Of a stretch of DNA of 27,842 nt, positions 15,548 to 23,972 are shown piece after piece (position 1 is the first letter of the stretch; every line of letters starts with the position of its first letter). A program made the translations under genes and the position numbers. Under the pieces are notes generated by a model. The model saw nothing but the letters and a program-made list of their open reading frames with translations, was not told where the DNA came from and made no database searches. The stretch covers positions 1-27,842 of the forward strand of contig JAEDIL010000012.1 in assembly GCA_016292455.1 (NCBI GenBank), read 5' to 3'. The stretch is from Clostridiaceae bacterium (GTDB lineage Bacteria; Bacillota; Clostridia; Oscillospirales; Acutalibacteraceae).

Positions 15548-15742
15548 CAAATCACTGTCGTGATTTGATGAAAAACAGAGATTTGCTTTTGTTCGTTTGA
15601 CGGCGGACACTTGTGAACATTATTGCCTGCCGCGAGGCGGCATAACAGTAACCCCGGTATCGTATTTTGCATAATGCCGGATTGTCCGGGGAAAGAGAAC
15701 AATCATAAAACGTTCCAAAAAAACGGAAGGGAAAAAAGTAAT
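15548..15742 (+). promoter_or_regulatory. Structured 5' leader of nusB, possible attenuator-like region
   Basis: The leader holds several hairpins seen by eye. These are CAAATCAC/GTGATTTG (15548-15567), TGCCGC/GCGGCA (15628-15642), and a set of competing pairings among CCCCGG (15652-15657), ATGCCGG (15674-15680) and CCGGGG (15686-15691). TTCC (15713-15716) can also pair with GGAA (15725-15728) inside the nusB ribosome site. A 10-codon frame (15568-15600, MKNRDLLLFV) starts right after the first hairpin but has no clear ribosome site. I recognise no known riboswitch class. No T-run terminator is present. Confidence 0.35.
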
Positions 15743-16141
15743 ATGACACGACACGAAGCAAGGGAAGTTGCGTTTATCATCACATTTGAAAAGAGCTTTC
15801 TAGGTGAAACGCCGCTTGATGAAATTATTGAAAGTGCGGCAGAGTCGGAGTTTTTCGATGTCAATAACTTTGTTATCAGAACAGTCAAGGGCATTTTTGA
15901 AAATCTTGAGTCTATTGACGCAATGATTGAAAAAAAGCTTGTCGGCTGGTCGTCAAACAGGCTTTCGCGCGCCGCAATGGCAGTTATGCGTGTTGCTGTT
16001 TATGAACTGGCTTTTGCCGATGAAGTCCCCGTTGGCGTTGCAATCAACGAGGCTGTTGAAATTGCCAAGAAGTATGCTACCGTTGAGGACGCTTCATATA
16101 TCAACGGCGTTCTCGGCGCGATTGCAAAGGATAAGCACTGA
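15743..16141 (+). CDS. nusB: Transcription antitermination factor NusB
   Basis: A 132-residue RNA-binding protein that pairs with NusE (S10) on boxA RNA to prevent premature termination in rRNA operons. The start MTRHEAREVAF fits the family's xxR..AR..A..ALY opening. VGWSSNRLSRAAMAVMRVAVYEL and PVGVAINEAVEIAKKY, then SYINGVLGAI, are the standard C-terminal NusB signatures. The frame is open for 40 codons upstream, but homology starts at this ATG. GGAAGGG lies 11 bases before it. It is the first gene of the operon; its TGA shares one base with the next ATG (TGATG). Confidence 0.97.
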   Translation: MTRHEAREVAFIITFEKSFLGETPLDEIIESAAESEFFDVNNFVIRTVKGIFENLESIDAMIEKKLVGWSSNRLSRAAMAVMRVAVYELAFADEVPVGVAINEAVEIAKKYATVEDASYINGVLGAIAKDKH

Positions 16142-17082
16142 TGGCATATCTTGGCTTTGACACAAGCAATTACACAACCTCTGCCGCTGTTTATTACCCC
16201 GAAACCGGGCGAATCGAAACGGAAAAAATGCTCCTTCCCGTCAGGGAGGGGGAAAAAGGACTCAGGCAGAGCGACGCGGTGTTTCACCACACCTGTCAGC
16301 TTCCAAAGGTTCTTTCGGCTCTGGCTGAACGGACCGGTTTTGAAGCTGACGGTGTCTGTGCTTCTGTTGCGCCTTGCCCCCGTGAGGGCTCGTACATGCC
16401 TTGCTTTCTTGTCGGAAAAGGTGCGGCAGTCTGTACTTCGTTGTCTGCAAGGGTGCCGCTTTTTTTCACAACTCACCAACACGGTCACATTGCGGCGGCT
16501 CTTTACAGCGCAAACAGGCTTGAACTGATTCGCGAACGCTTTCTTGCGTTCCATCTTTCGGGCGGAACAACCGAAGCGCTGATTGTTGAACCGGACAGCG
16601 GCGAAATTTTCAGACCGAAGGTTGTTGCGTCTTCGCTTGACCTGAAAGCCGGGCAGGCTGTTGACCGGGTCGGTCTGATGCTTTCCATGTCGTTTCCCTG
16701 CGGAGCAGAGCTTGACCGCATGGCTCGTCAGAGCAACAGGAGCTTTAAAATCAGACCGTCAATGAAAGGGGATTGCTGTTCGCTTTCCGGCGTTGAAAAC
16801 AAGTGCCGCGCAATGCTCGAAAAAGGCGAACCGAAAGAGGATGTTGCGCGGTTTTGTATTGAGTATATTTCTGCGTCTCTTGATGAAATGACGCTTCGCC
16901 TTCGTGAAAAATACGGCAATTTGCCGCTTGTTTACTCGGGCGGCGTAATGTCAAATTCAATCATCAGCGCAAGGTTCAAAGAAAAGTATAACGCCGTTTT
17001 TGCAAAGCCGGAGTTTTCAAGCGATAATGCCGCAGGCGTTGCAATTATCGGATACCTTAAATCAACGGAGAAGAAATTTTAA
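16141..17082 (+). CDS. Kae1/TsaD-family protein (O-sialoglycoprotein endopeptidase-like paralogue)
   Basis: A 313-residue ASKHA-fold protein of the Kae1/TsaD/YgjD family. It opens with LGFDTSNYTTSAAV, a phosphate-binding loop like the TsaD GIETSCDETS. Metal-ligand-type histidines are kept in HQHGH (112-116, H112 and H116). HLSGGTTEALIV and the late SSDNAAG (D295) match the nucleotide and metal sites of the family. It is shorter than true TsaD (about 335-345) and lacks its usual sequence in several blocks, so it is more likely a paralogue than the t6A enzyme. Such genes occur between nusB and xseA in Clostridia. It overlaps its neighbours by one base on each side (TGATG, TAATG). The old peptidase name is not supported; its real substrate is unknown. 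Confidence 0.85.
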   Translation: MAYLGFDTSNYTTSAAVYYPETGRIETEKMLLPVREGEKGLRQSDAVFHHTCQLPKVLSALAERTGFEADGVCASVAPCPREGSYMPCFLVGKGAAVCTSLSARVPLFFTTHQHGHIAAALYSANRLELIRERFLAFHLSGGTTEALIVEPDSGEIFRPKVVASSLDLKAGQAVDRVGLMLSMSFPCGAELDRMARQSNRSFKIRPSMKGDCCSLSGVENKCRAMLEKGEPKEDVARFCIEYISASLDEMTLRLREKYGNLPLVYSGGVMSNSIISARFKEKYNAVFAKPEFSSDNAAGVAIIGYLKSTEKKF

Positions 17083-18317
17083 TGTCGTCTGTTTTAACTG
17101 TTTCTCAAATAAATACATATATAAGGTCGGTCATCGATTCAGACCTCAATTTAAAGCACCTCTATATATGCGGCGAGATTTCTAACTTCACGGATCACTA
17201 TCGTTCCGGTCACTTTTATTTCACGCTGAAAGATGAATCTGCGGCAATCAAGGCGGTCATGTTCCGCTCTGCGGCGGAAAAGGTTCGCTTTCGGGTTGAA
17301 AACGGAATGAAGGTTGTTATCCGCGGCAGCATTTCCGTCTTTGAACGCGACGGAGTGTATCAGCTGTATTGCGATGAAATGATCCCTGACGGACAAGGCG
17401 CGCTGAGCCTTGCTTTTGAGCAGCTGAAAAAAAAGCTTTCCGAGCAGGGGCTTTTTGACGAAGCGCACAAAAAACGTCTTCCGGCTTATCCGCAGAGGGT
17501 GGGTGTCATAACCTCGCCGACGGGAGCCGCCGTTCATGATATTCTGACCGTTCTTGAAAGACGCTTTCCGTTGTCGGCGGTTGTTTTTGAACCGGTTGCC
17601 GTTCAGGGCGAGCTTGCTGCACCGCAGATTGTTGCCGCTATTGAAAAGTTCAACCGTCTCAACGCCTGCGACGTTCTGATCGTCGGACGGGGCGGCGGCT
17701 CTGTTGAAGACCTCTGGGCTTTCAACGAAGAGACCGTAGCTTACGCGATTTATGATTCTGAAATACCGATTATTTCCGCTGTCGGACACGAAACCGACTT
17801 TACAATTGCCGATTTTGTCAGCGATTGCCGTGCTCCGACGCCGTCGGCCGCTGCGGAGCTTGCTGTTCCCGATTATCGCGAGGTGCTCTATGCTCTTGAC
17901 GGTGCTTTTGATTCAATGACCGCCGCGCTTGAAAAAAAACTTGCTGAAATGAAAGGGAGTCTTTTTGAAACGGAAAGACTGCTTTCGGCATACAGTCCCG
18001 CTGTCAGGCTGGACAGGCTCTCTCAAACGCTTGAAATGTTTTCAAAGCGGCTGGCTCTTTCGGCCGCGTCTGCGCTCTCTTTTTCCGGCTCATCGCTTGT
18101 TTCGCTTGCCTCACGGCTTGACAGCGCAAGTCCCCTGAAAACGCTTGAACGCGGTTATGCGGCTGTTTCAAAGGAAAACGGAAAAACGCTGAAATCCGTC
18201 AGCGAGGCGGTTGCCGGAGAAAAGCTTCTGATAATGCTTAAAGACGGCGTGATAAAATGCACCGCCGATGAAATTGAACTTGAAAACCGAAAGGATACAA
18301 AAAATGGAAGCATATAA
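17082..18317 (+). CDS. xseA: Exodeoxyribonuclease VII large subunit
   Basis: A 411-residue catalytic subunit of exonuclease VII, which degrades single-stranded DNA from either end. An N-terminal OB-fold (about 1-100) contains LYICGEISNFTDHYRSGHFYF. The nuclease core follows, with VGVITSPTGAAVHDI, IVGRGGGSVEDLWAFNEE and SAVGHETDFTIADFVSD, then APTPSAAAELAVPD, all family hallmarks. A helical coiled region and a short C-terminal segment complete it. The ATG shares a base with the previous stop. The 3' end overlaps xseB by 14 bases, as expected for subunits of one enzyme. Confidence 0.98.
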   Translation: MSSVLTVSQINTYIRSVIDSDLNLKHLYICGEISNFTDHYRSGHFYFTLKDESAAIKAVMFRSAAEKVRFRVENGMKVVIRGSISVFERDGVYQLYCDEMIPDGQGALSLAFEQLKKKLSEQGLFDEAHKKRLPAYPQRVGVITSPTGAAVHDILTVLERRFPLSAVVFEPVAVQGELAAPQIVAAIEKFNRLNACDVLIVGRGGGSVEDLWAFNEETVAYAIYDSEIPIISAVGHETDFTIADFVSDCRAPTPSAAAELAVPDYREVLYALDGAFDSMTAALEKKLAEMKGSLFETERLLSAYSPAVRLDRLSQTLEMFSKRLALSAASALSFSGSSLVSLASRLDSASPLKTLERGYAAVSKENGKTLKSVSEAVAGEKLLIMLKDGVIKCTADEIELENRKDTKNGSI

Positions 18318-18510
18318 TTTTGACTCGGCGCTTTTGCGTCTGAAAGAAATTACCGAAAGCCTTGAAAAGGGCGAAAACGACCTTGAAATGTCTATGAAGC
18401 TTTATGAAGAGGGTGTTCGGCTTGTTTCGTTCTGCAACCGTTCGCTTGAAAACGCAAAGCAGAGAATAGTTGAGCTTTCTCAGATTGCAGGCGGTGAGGC
18501 GGATGAATAA
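18304..18510 (+). CDS. xseB: Exodeoxyribonuclease VII small subunit
   Basis: A 68-residue helical protein that binds XseA to form exonuclease VII. It starts MEAYNFDSALLRLKEIT, then SLEKGENDLEMSMKLYEEG, which is the standard XseB pattern. The ATG at 18304 (AAAGGA upstream) is preferred to an earlier in-frame start at 18268 that would add 12 residues not seen in the family. It overlaps xseA by 14 bases and ispA by 8 bases. Confidence 0.95.
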   Translation: MEAYNFDSALLRLKEITESLEKGENDLEMSMKLYEEGVRLVSFCNRSLENAKQRIVELSQIAGGEADE

Positions 18511-19384
18511 AGGATATACAACCGAGGAATATGTTTCTCTCGTGAACACTGCCCTTGAAAAAGCTGCCGAAAGCTTTGGAGATAATGTTGTTGCCGAGGC
18601 GATGAAATACAGCCTTGAAAACGGAGGAAAAAGGATCAGACCGATTCTTACACTTGAATTCTGCCGCCTTTGCGGCGGCTCAGCGGAGGATGCGCTCCCG
18701 TTTGCCTGCGCTGTCGAAATGATTCATACCTATTCGCTTATTCATGACGATCTTCCGTGCATGGATGATGATGATATGCGCCGCGGAAAGCCATCATGTC
18801 ATATCAGGTTCAAGGAAAACTTCGCTCTTCTTGCAGGCGACGCACTCCTTACCCACGCGTTTTCGTCTGTCCTTTCCTGCGATTTTGCAAAAAGAGAGCC
18901 GTTGCGCACGATAAAGGCGCTTTCTCTGCTTGCCGAAGGAGCAGGAAATATGGGAATGATCGCGGGACAGGTAACAGATCTTCAAAGCGAGGGAAAAGAG
19001 ATTTCGAGCGATACTCTCGAAATGATGGACAAGCTGAAAACCGGCGCACTCATCAGGGCGAGCGCAGGAATGGGCGTTGTTGTTGCCGGCGGAAGCGATG
19101 AACAGCTTGAAAAAGCACAGCTGTATGCTTCAAAGCTCGGTCACGCATTTCAGGTTGTTGACGACATTCTTGATGTTATAGGTGATGAAGAGTCGCTCGG
19201 AAAGCCGATAGGCAGTGACGCTGCCAGCGGAAAGTCAACCTATGTTTCGCTTCTCGGTCTTGAAATGAGCCGCATATACGCCGGAAAACTTACCGATGAG
19301 GCATTGTCGGCTCTTGAATTTTTCGGCGAGGAAAGTGAATATCTCAAACAGCTTTCTCAAAAGCTTCTTTCAAGAAGGAAATGA
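18503..19384 (+). CDS. ispA: Farnesyl diphosphate synthase-type polyprenyl synthase
   Basis: A 293-residue trans-prenyltransferase that condenses IPP with DMAPP and geranyl diphosphate, feeding quinone, undecaprenyl and other isoprenoid synthesis. The first Asp-rich motif is DDLPCMDDDDMRRG (82-95), in the expanded form typical of bacterial FPP synthases; the second is VVDDILD (D220, D221). NGGKRIRP near residue 43 is the IPP-binding region. The ATG at 18503 overlaps xseB by 8 bases with GGTGAGG upstream; a TTG at 18470 would add 11 residues and is less likely. Sitting just before dxs it fits a common isoprenoid pair. Chain length (C15 versus C10 or C20) is inferred from family only. Confidence 0.95.
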   Translation: MNKGYTTEEYVSLVNTALEKAAESFGDNVVAEAMKYSLENGGKRIRPILTLEFCRLCGGSAEDALPFACAVEMIHTYSLIHDDLPCMDDDDMRRGKPSCHIRFKENFALLAGDALLTHAFSSVLSCDFAKREPLRTIKALSLLAEGAGNMGMIAGQVTDLQSEGKEISSDTLEMMDKLKTGALIRASAGMGVVVAGGSDEQLEKAQLYASKLGHAFQVVDDILDVIGDEESLGKPIGSDAASGKSTYVSLLGLEMSRIYAGKLTDEALSALEFFGEESEYLKQLSQKLLSRRK

Positions 19385-19390
19385 TTTAAT

Positions 19391-21274
19391 ATGAATTACG
19401 ATATTCTTTCCCGCGTCAGCTCTCCGGAGGATGTTAAAAAGCTTTCGGGAGCAGAACTTGTTGAGCTTTGCTCTGAAATACGCGGAAAAATGCTTGAAAC
19501 CGTTTCAAAAAACGGTGGTCATCTTTCTTCAAATCTCGGCGCTGTTGAGCTGACAGTTGCAATCCACAGAGTTTTCGATTCTCCGAAAGACAGTATTGTG
19601 TTCGATGTCGGACATCAGTGCTATGCTCACAAAATGCTGACCGGCCGCTATGAAAAATTTGACTCCCTGAGAAAAAAAGGCGGTCTTTCCGGCTTTTGCC
19701 GACCGAATGAAAGCGAGCATGACTCTTTTTATTCAGGTCACAGCTCAACCTCCGTTTCGGCCGGACTCGGCGTTGCCACAGCAAATAAGATGCTCGGCTC
19801 AGAAGCATATACCGTTACGGTTATCGGTGACGGATCGTTTACCGGCGGAATGGTTTACGAAGCTCTCAATAACGGCGGAAGAAGCAACACGAAGCATATT
19901 ATTATTCTGAATGACAACAAAATGTCAATTTCGGAGAATGTTGGCTCCTTTGCAAAATATCTTGCCGTTATCCGCTCAAAGCCGGGTTATTACAGCTTTA
20001 AAGCAACAACAGAAAAAACAATTAGCAGAATACCGAGCATCGGAAAGAAAATTACAAAAAAACTTTTTGACATAAAGACCGATCTTAAAAACAAGCTTTA
20101 CAGTCAGAGCACATTTTTTGAAGACCTCGGATACCGATACATGGGTCCGATTGACGGACATGATATTCCTGTTCTGGTTGACGCGCTTGAAGCTGCAAAA
20201 AAGGTGAACGGGCCCGTGCTGCTCCATGTCAACACCGTCAAAGGCAAGGGCTATAAATTTGCAGAAGAAGATCCTAGCCGCTTTCACGGAGTGGGACCGT
20301 TTGAGCTTTCAACGGGCAAAACTGCCGAAGCTGCTGAAACCTTTTCGGAAAAGCTCGGTGAATATCTTTGCCGCTACGCTCCTGACAACCGGAACATATG
20401 CGCAATTACTGCGGCTATGGGATTGGGAACGGGTATTGAGAGCTTCAGAAAGCAGTTTCCTGATCGCTTTTTTGACGTCGGAATTGCTGAGGAGCATGCC
20501 GTAACCTTTGCAGGCGGTCTTGCAAAAAAAGGCATGGTTCCCGTTTTCGCTGTTTATTCAACTTTTCTCCAGCGGTGCTACGACCAGATTGTTCATGATA
20601 TTTCTCTTCAGAAGCTTAAAGTTATTTTTGCAATTGACCGCGCCGGCTTTGTCGGTGAGGACGGAGAAACCCATAACGGCATCATGGATGTTGCGTTCCT
20701 TTCAACAATTCCGGATATAATTATTTATTCTCCGTGCTGCTATCGTTCGCTTGAAGCCGATATAAACAATGCTGTCAATGCAGACCGCTTTGCTGTTGCC
20801 GTGCGTTATCCGCGCGGCGGACAGAGTGAAGCAGCAAAAAAGCTCAGATACGACTGCGTTGAGTTTGCAACATACGGAAACAAAGAGGCTGAAATCTGCA
20901 TTGTTACCTACGGCAGAATTACGGCAAATGCAATTGAAGCCGTTGACGCGCTCTCGGAAACCGGAAAAGACGTTTTCCTGCTTTCTCTGAACCGGATCAA
21001 ACCTCTCCCTGAGGAAGCGATTGAGATTCTCCTCGGAAAAAAGCATGTTTTTTTCTTTGAAGAGGGAATCCGGAGCGGCTCGGTTGGTGAAAAAGTGGGT
21101 TCCGGCTTGCTTGAAAAGGGCTATGCGGGAACTTACAGACTTATTGCGGTTGATGACAGCTTTGTCAGTCAGGCAACAGTTCCGGAGCTTCTGAAAGAAT
21201 ATAAACTTGACGCAGCTTCAATGATAAATATTATAAGCGAGGAATTTTCTAGTGGCGGAAAAAACAAGACTTGA
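19391..21274 (+). CDS. dxs: 1-deoxy-D-xylulose-5-phosphate synthase
   Basis: A 627-residue thiamine diphosphate enzyme that makes DXP from pyruvate and glyceraldehyde 3-phosphate, the first step of the MEP isoprenoid pathway. Key features are GHQCYAHKMLTGR, the ThDP motif GDGSFTGGMVYEALNN (from residue 146) running to NDNKMSIS, the transketolase-like DVGIAEEHAVTFAGG, DRAGFVGEDGETHNG, and RYPRGG. Length is normal for the family. AAGGAAAT lies about 12 bases before the ATG. It sits 6 bases after ispA and overlaps tlyA by 23 bases. Confidence 0.98.
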   Translation: MNYDILSRVSSPEDVKKLSGAELVELCSEIRGKMLETVSKNGGHLSSNLGAVELTVAIHRVFDSPKDSIVFDVGHQCYAHKMLTGRYEKFDSLRKKGGLSGFCRPNESEHDSFYSGHSSTSVSAGLGVATANKMLGSEAYTVTVIGDGSFTGGMVYEALNNGGRSNTKHIIILNDNKMSISENVGSFAKYLAVIRSKPGYYSFKATTEKTISRIPSIGKKITKKLFDIKTDLKNKLYSQSTFFEDLGYRYMGPIDGHDIPVLVDALEAAKKVNGPVLLHVNTVKGKGYKFAEEDPSRFHGVGPFELSTGKTAEAAETFSEKLGEYLCRYAPDNRNICAITAAMGLGTGIESFRKQFPDRFFDVGIAEEHAVTFAGGLAKKGMVPVFAVYSTFLQRCYDQIVHDISLQKLKVIFAIDRAGFVGEDGETHNGIMDVAFLSTIPDIIIYSPCCYRSLEADINNAVNADRFAVAVRYPRGGQSEAAKKLRYDCVEFATYGNKEAEICIVTYGRITANAIEAVDALSETGKDVFLLSLNRIKPLPEEAIEILLGKKHVFFFEEGIRSGSVGEKVGSGLLEKGYAGTYRLIAVDDSFVSQATVPELLKEYKLDAASMINIISEEFSSGGKNKT

Positions 21275-22091
21275 CGTTGCGCTTTTTGAACAGGGCTTTT
21301 GTGAAAGCCGTGAAAAAGCCAAGGCTCTGATAATGGCAGGGCAGGTTTATATCAGCGGAAAAAAAGTTACCAAAGCCGGCGAAACGGTTAAAGAAGGGGA
21401 CAGCATTGAAGTCCGCGGTGAGAAAATGCCCTACGTCAGCCGCGGCGGATATAAGCTTGAAAAAGCGGTCCGCGAATTTGGTCTGAGCCTTGAAAACAAG
21501 GTGTGTATGGATATAGGCGCGTCGACCGGCGGCTTTACGGACTGTATGCTCCAGAACGGCGCTTCAAAGGTATATTCAATTGATGTCGGCTACGGTCAGC
21601 TCGCATGGAAGCTGCGCACCAACGAGCGCGTTGTGAACCTTGAAAGAACAAATTTCCGCTATGTCACCCACGAACTGATACCGGAAGAAATTGATTTTGC
21701 AAGTGTTGATGTTTCCTTCATTTCGCTGCGTCTTATTGTGCCGGTAACGAAAACGCTTCTCAAAGAGAACGCGCGCGCTGTTTGTCTTATCAAGCCGCAG
21801 TTTGAAGCCGGCAGAGAAAAGGTCGGTAAAAAGGGCGTTGTGCGTGAAATTTCAACGCATATTGAAGTCGTTGAGGGAATAAAAGGCTTCATGCTTGAAC
21901 AGGGGTTTTCCGTTCTTGCGCTTGATTATTCTCCGATAAAAGGACCGCAGGGCAATATTGAATATCTCATATATGTTGAAAATAACGGGCTGAGCCGCGA
22001 TGATGTGACGCTTTCCGTCAGCGAGATTGTTGAGCGTTCTCACAGACTCAACGAGAGCGGAAAAATCGTCTCAGACAGCCGGGAGGTGTAA
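21252..22091 (+). CDS. tlyA: TlyA-family rRNA 2'-O-methyltransferase
   Basis: A 279-residue protein with an N-terminal S4 RNA-binding domain (about 4-65, RLDVALFEQGFCESREKAKALI and GEKMPYVSRGGYKLEKAV) and a FtsJ-like SAM methyltransferase domain. The latter has DIGASTGGFTDCMLQNGA, VDVSFISLRLIVP and IKPQFEAGREKVGKKGVVR. TlyA proteins methylate ribose positions in 16S and/or 23S rRNA, and some are called hemolysins. The start is GTG at 21252 with GAGG 9 bases upstream, inside the end of dxs. nadK begins 3 bases after the stop. Confidence 0.95.
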   Translation: MAEKTRLDVALFEQGFCESREKAKALIMAGQVYISGKKVTKAGETVKEGDSIEVRGEKMPYVSRGGYKLEKAVREFGLSLENKVCMDIGASTGGFTDCMLQNGASKVYSIDVGYGQLAWKLRTNERVVNLERTNFRYVTHELIPEEIDFASVDVSFISLRLIVPVTKTLLKENARAVCLIKPQFEAGREKVGKKGVVREISTHIEVVEGIKGFMLEQGFSVLALDYSPIKGPQGNIEYLIYVENNGLSRDDVTLSVSEIVERSHRLNESGKIVSDSREV

Positions 22092-22094
22092 AGA

Positions 22095-22952
22095 ATGAAA
22101 GTTGCTTTCCATGTCAATCTTACTCGTTCCCATGCGTTTGAGGTTACCTGTAATGTTGTTGCCGAACTGAAACGTCTCGGTGCGCAGGTGCTCATGCCGC
22201 TTGAACTGAAAACCGGCTTTTCCCACCTGAATGTCAGCTTTATGCCTAATGAGGAGGCGGTTTCTTCCTGCGACGCCCTGATTGCGGTCGGGGGAGACGG
22301 AACTTTTATTCATGCCGCTCACGATGCGGCAAAGTATGACAAGGAGATTCTCGGAATCAACGCGGGCAACCTCGGCTTTCTTGCCGGACTTGAAAAGCAG
22401 GAGCTTCATCTGCTTTCATCTCTCACCGAGGGAAATTATGAAATTGACAAAAGAATGATGCTTTGCGCAGAGCATTACATCAATGGAGAACTTGTCAGCA
22501 AGAACTACTGCCTGAATGACGTTGTGATTGCGCGCGGAGTATCAATGCGCATGTGCGATATAAACGTTGTTTGTGACGGCAACGGTTCTTTTGCTTATCA
22601 CGCCGACGGATTGATTGTTGCAACGCCCACGGGCTCAACGGCATATTCTCTTTCCTCAGGCGGGCCGGTTGTTGACCCTTCAATTGAAAGTATTATTATC
22701 ACGCCCATTTGCACCCACTCGCTTTTTTCAAGGTCAATTATCTTCCGTCCGGAAACAAAGCTGGAGCTTTCGGTCGGCAACTGCGGGCTTTGCCTGCCGC
22801 TTCTGAGCTGTGACGGGGAAAGTGCAATAGAAATTACGCCTGAGAGTAAAATACTTGTCAGACGTGCCCACAGGAATTCAAAAATAATCAGAATAAAGGC
22901 AGACGGCTTTACGGATATTCTTTACAGCAAGCTGATTGAACGCCGAGTATAA
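22095..22952 (+). CDS. nadK: NAD kinase
   Basis: A 285-residue kinase that phosphorylates NAD to NADP. The nucleotide-binding motif GGDGTF (66-71, D68) and NAGNLGFLAGLE are followed by NDVVIARG and the second family motif PTGSTAYSLSSGGPVVDP (from residue 178), with LSCDGE near the end. GGAGGTG lies 6 bases before the ATG. It is in its usual place after tlyA. In many Firmicutes argR and recN follow, but here a GDPD gene does. Confidence 0.97.
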   Translation: MKVAFHVNLTRSHAFEVTCNVVAELKRLGAQVLMPLELKTGFSHLNVSFMPNEEAVSSCDALIAVGGDGTFIHAAHDAAKYDKEILGINAGNLGFLAGLEKQELHLLSSLTEGNYEIDKRMMLCAEHYINGELVSKNYCLNDVVIARGVSMRMCDINVVCDGNGSFAYHADGLIVATPTGSTAYSLSSGGPVVDPSIESIIITPICTHSLFSRSIIFRPETKLELSVGNCGLCLPLLSCDGESAIEITPESKILVRRAHRNSKIIRIKADGFTDILYSKLIERRV

Positions 22953-22969
22953 TTAAGGAGAGAGAAAAA

Positions 22970-23731
22970 ATGGCAAAGTTTGATGTAATTTCACACAGAG
23001 GTGCAAATATTTACGCGCCGCAGAACACGATTCCGGCTTTCAAAAAATCGATTGAAATCGGTGTTGACGGTTTTGAAACCGATATTCATATCACGAAGGA
23101 CGGGCAGCTTGTGCTCTGCCATAATTACACGATTGACGACACCTCGGACGGAAAGGGAAGCATTTCTCAGATGACTCTTGACGAGCTTCGCAGGTATGAC
23201 TTCGGCTCCTATTTCAGTCCGCGCTATACAGGAACAAGAATTCCAACAATGGACGATTTTCTTACTCTTGTTGAAACGGCTGACATTTCTGTTCTGAATA
23301 TTGAGCTTAAAAGCCCGAAAGAGAATGAAACTGCAATTGTCAGTGAAACAATACGTCTTGTTAAAGAGCACGGACTTTTTGATAAACTTATCATTTCGTC
23401 TTTCGATCCGAAGCTTCTGGTTGAAGCAAAGGAGCTTGATTCAACCTGCAAAACCGGCTTTTTGTACAGTGTAAACAGAAAGACGGCTCTGCCGATGCTT
23501 CGCCATTCGGTCGAGGTTGCAAAGCAGCTCGGCGTTGAAGCGCTGCATCCCCAGAATCTTTTCGTTAGCGAAAGGTATGTTTATGAAGCTCACGAAGCCG
23601 GACTCCGCGTCAATACATGGACGGTCAATTCAATCAGAGATATAGAAAAAATGATTCGCTGCGGCGTTGACGGAATCATCACAAACTACCCCGACGTTGT
23701 CAAAGGAATCATTGAAAAGCATACATATTGA
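22970..23731 (+). CDS. Glycerophosphodiester phosphodiesterase
   Basis: A 253-residue TIM-barrel enzyme predicted to split glycerophosphodiesters into glycerol 3-phosphate and an alcohol. ISHRGANIYAPQNTIPAFKKS holds the catalytic HRG and PENT-like motif (here PQNT), and GFETDIHITKDGQLVLCHN the ExD metal ligands and second catalytic His. NIELKSP near residue 107 and VNTWTVN near the end complete the family pattern. There is no signal peptide, so it is cytoplasmic and probably acts on lipid breakdown products. AAGGAGAG precedes the ATG. It is the last gene of the nusB operon, 17 bases after nadK and before a terminator. Confidence 0.93.
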   Translation: MAKFDVISHRGANIYAPQNTIPAFKKSIEIGVDGFETDIHITKDGQLVLCHNYTIDDTSDGKGSISQMTLDELRRYDFGSYFSPRYTGTRIPTMDDFLTLVETADISVLNIELKSPKENETAIVSETIRLVKEHGLFDKLIISSFDPKLLVEAKELDSTCKTGFLYSVNRKTALPMLRHSVEVAKQLGVEALHPQNLFVSERYVYEAHEAGLRVNTWTVNSIRDIEKMIRCGVDGIITNYPDVVKGIIEKHTY

Positions 23732-23753
23732 TTTCCGGAAATTGAATCGTTGT

Positions 23754-23811
23754 AAGCTGCAAGGCGGGAAATGCGGTCACAGCCGTCATTCGTCTTTGCA
23801 GCTTTATTTTT
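23754..23811 (+). terminator. Rho-independent terminator of the nusB-GDPD operon
   Basis: AAGCTGCAA (23754-23762) pairs with TTGCAGCTT (23796-23804). Inner pairings (GCG.G.AATG.GG with CC.TCATTCGTC) extend the stem. TATTTTTG follows. It lies 22 bases after the GDPD stop. Confidence 0.85.
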
Positions 23812-23943
23812 GATTATGCATACATTTTTTGCTCATTGTTGTTTCAGAATAATTATTGTCTGTTTGCAATCCTGATTGGAAAAATATAGCTGACTTTAAC
23901 ATAAATAATCTATTGTATTCCTGCTTAATTGTTACATTTTTAT

Positions 23944-23972
23944 TTGACTATTGAGGTCCGTTGTATTATAAT
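23944..23972 (+). promoter_or_regulatory. Near-consensus sigma-A promoter of the purA-guaA operon
   Basis: TTGACT (23944-23949), 17 bases, then a perfect TATAAT (23967-23972). Transcription would start near 23979, about 60 bases before the purA ATG. It is one of the strongest promoters in the window by sequence. Confidence 0.88.

Noticed and set aside
15568..15600. 10-codon leader peptide as a definite gene
   Set aside because: No clear ribosome binding site and no run of one regulatory amino acid; kept only as part of the nusB leader observation.
15652..15691. Possible intrinsic terminator before nusB
   Set aside because: The GC-rich stems are not followed by a T-run, so they do not fit a standard terminator.
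17151..17789. 212-codon minus-strand frame inside xseA
   Set aside because: xseA is conserved throughout this stretch; the antisense frame has no family motifs and no plausible start context.
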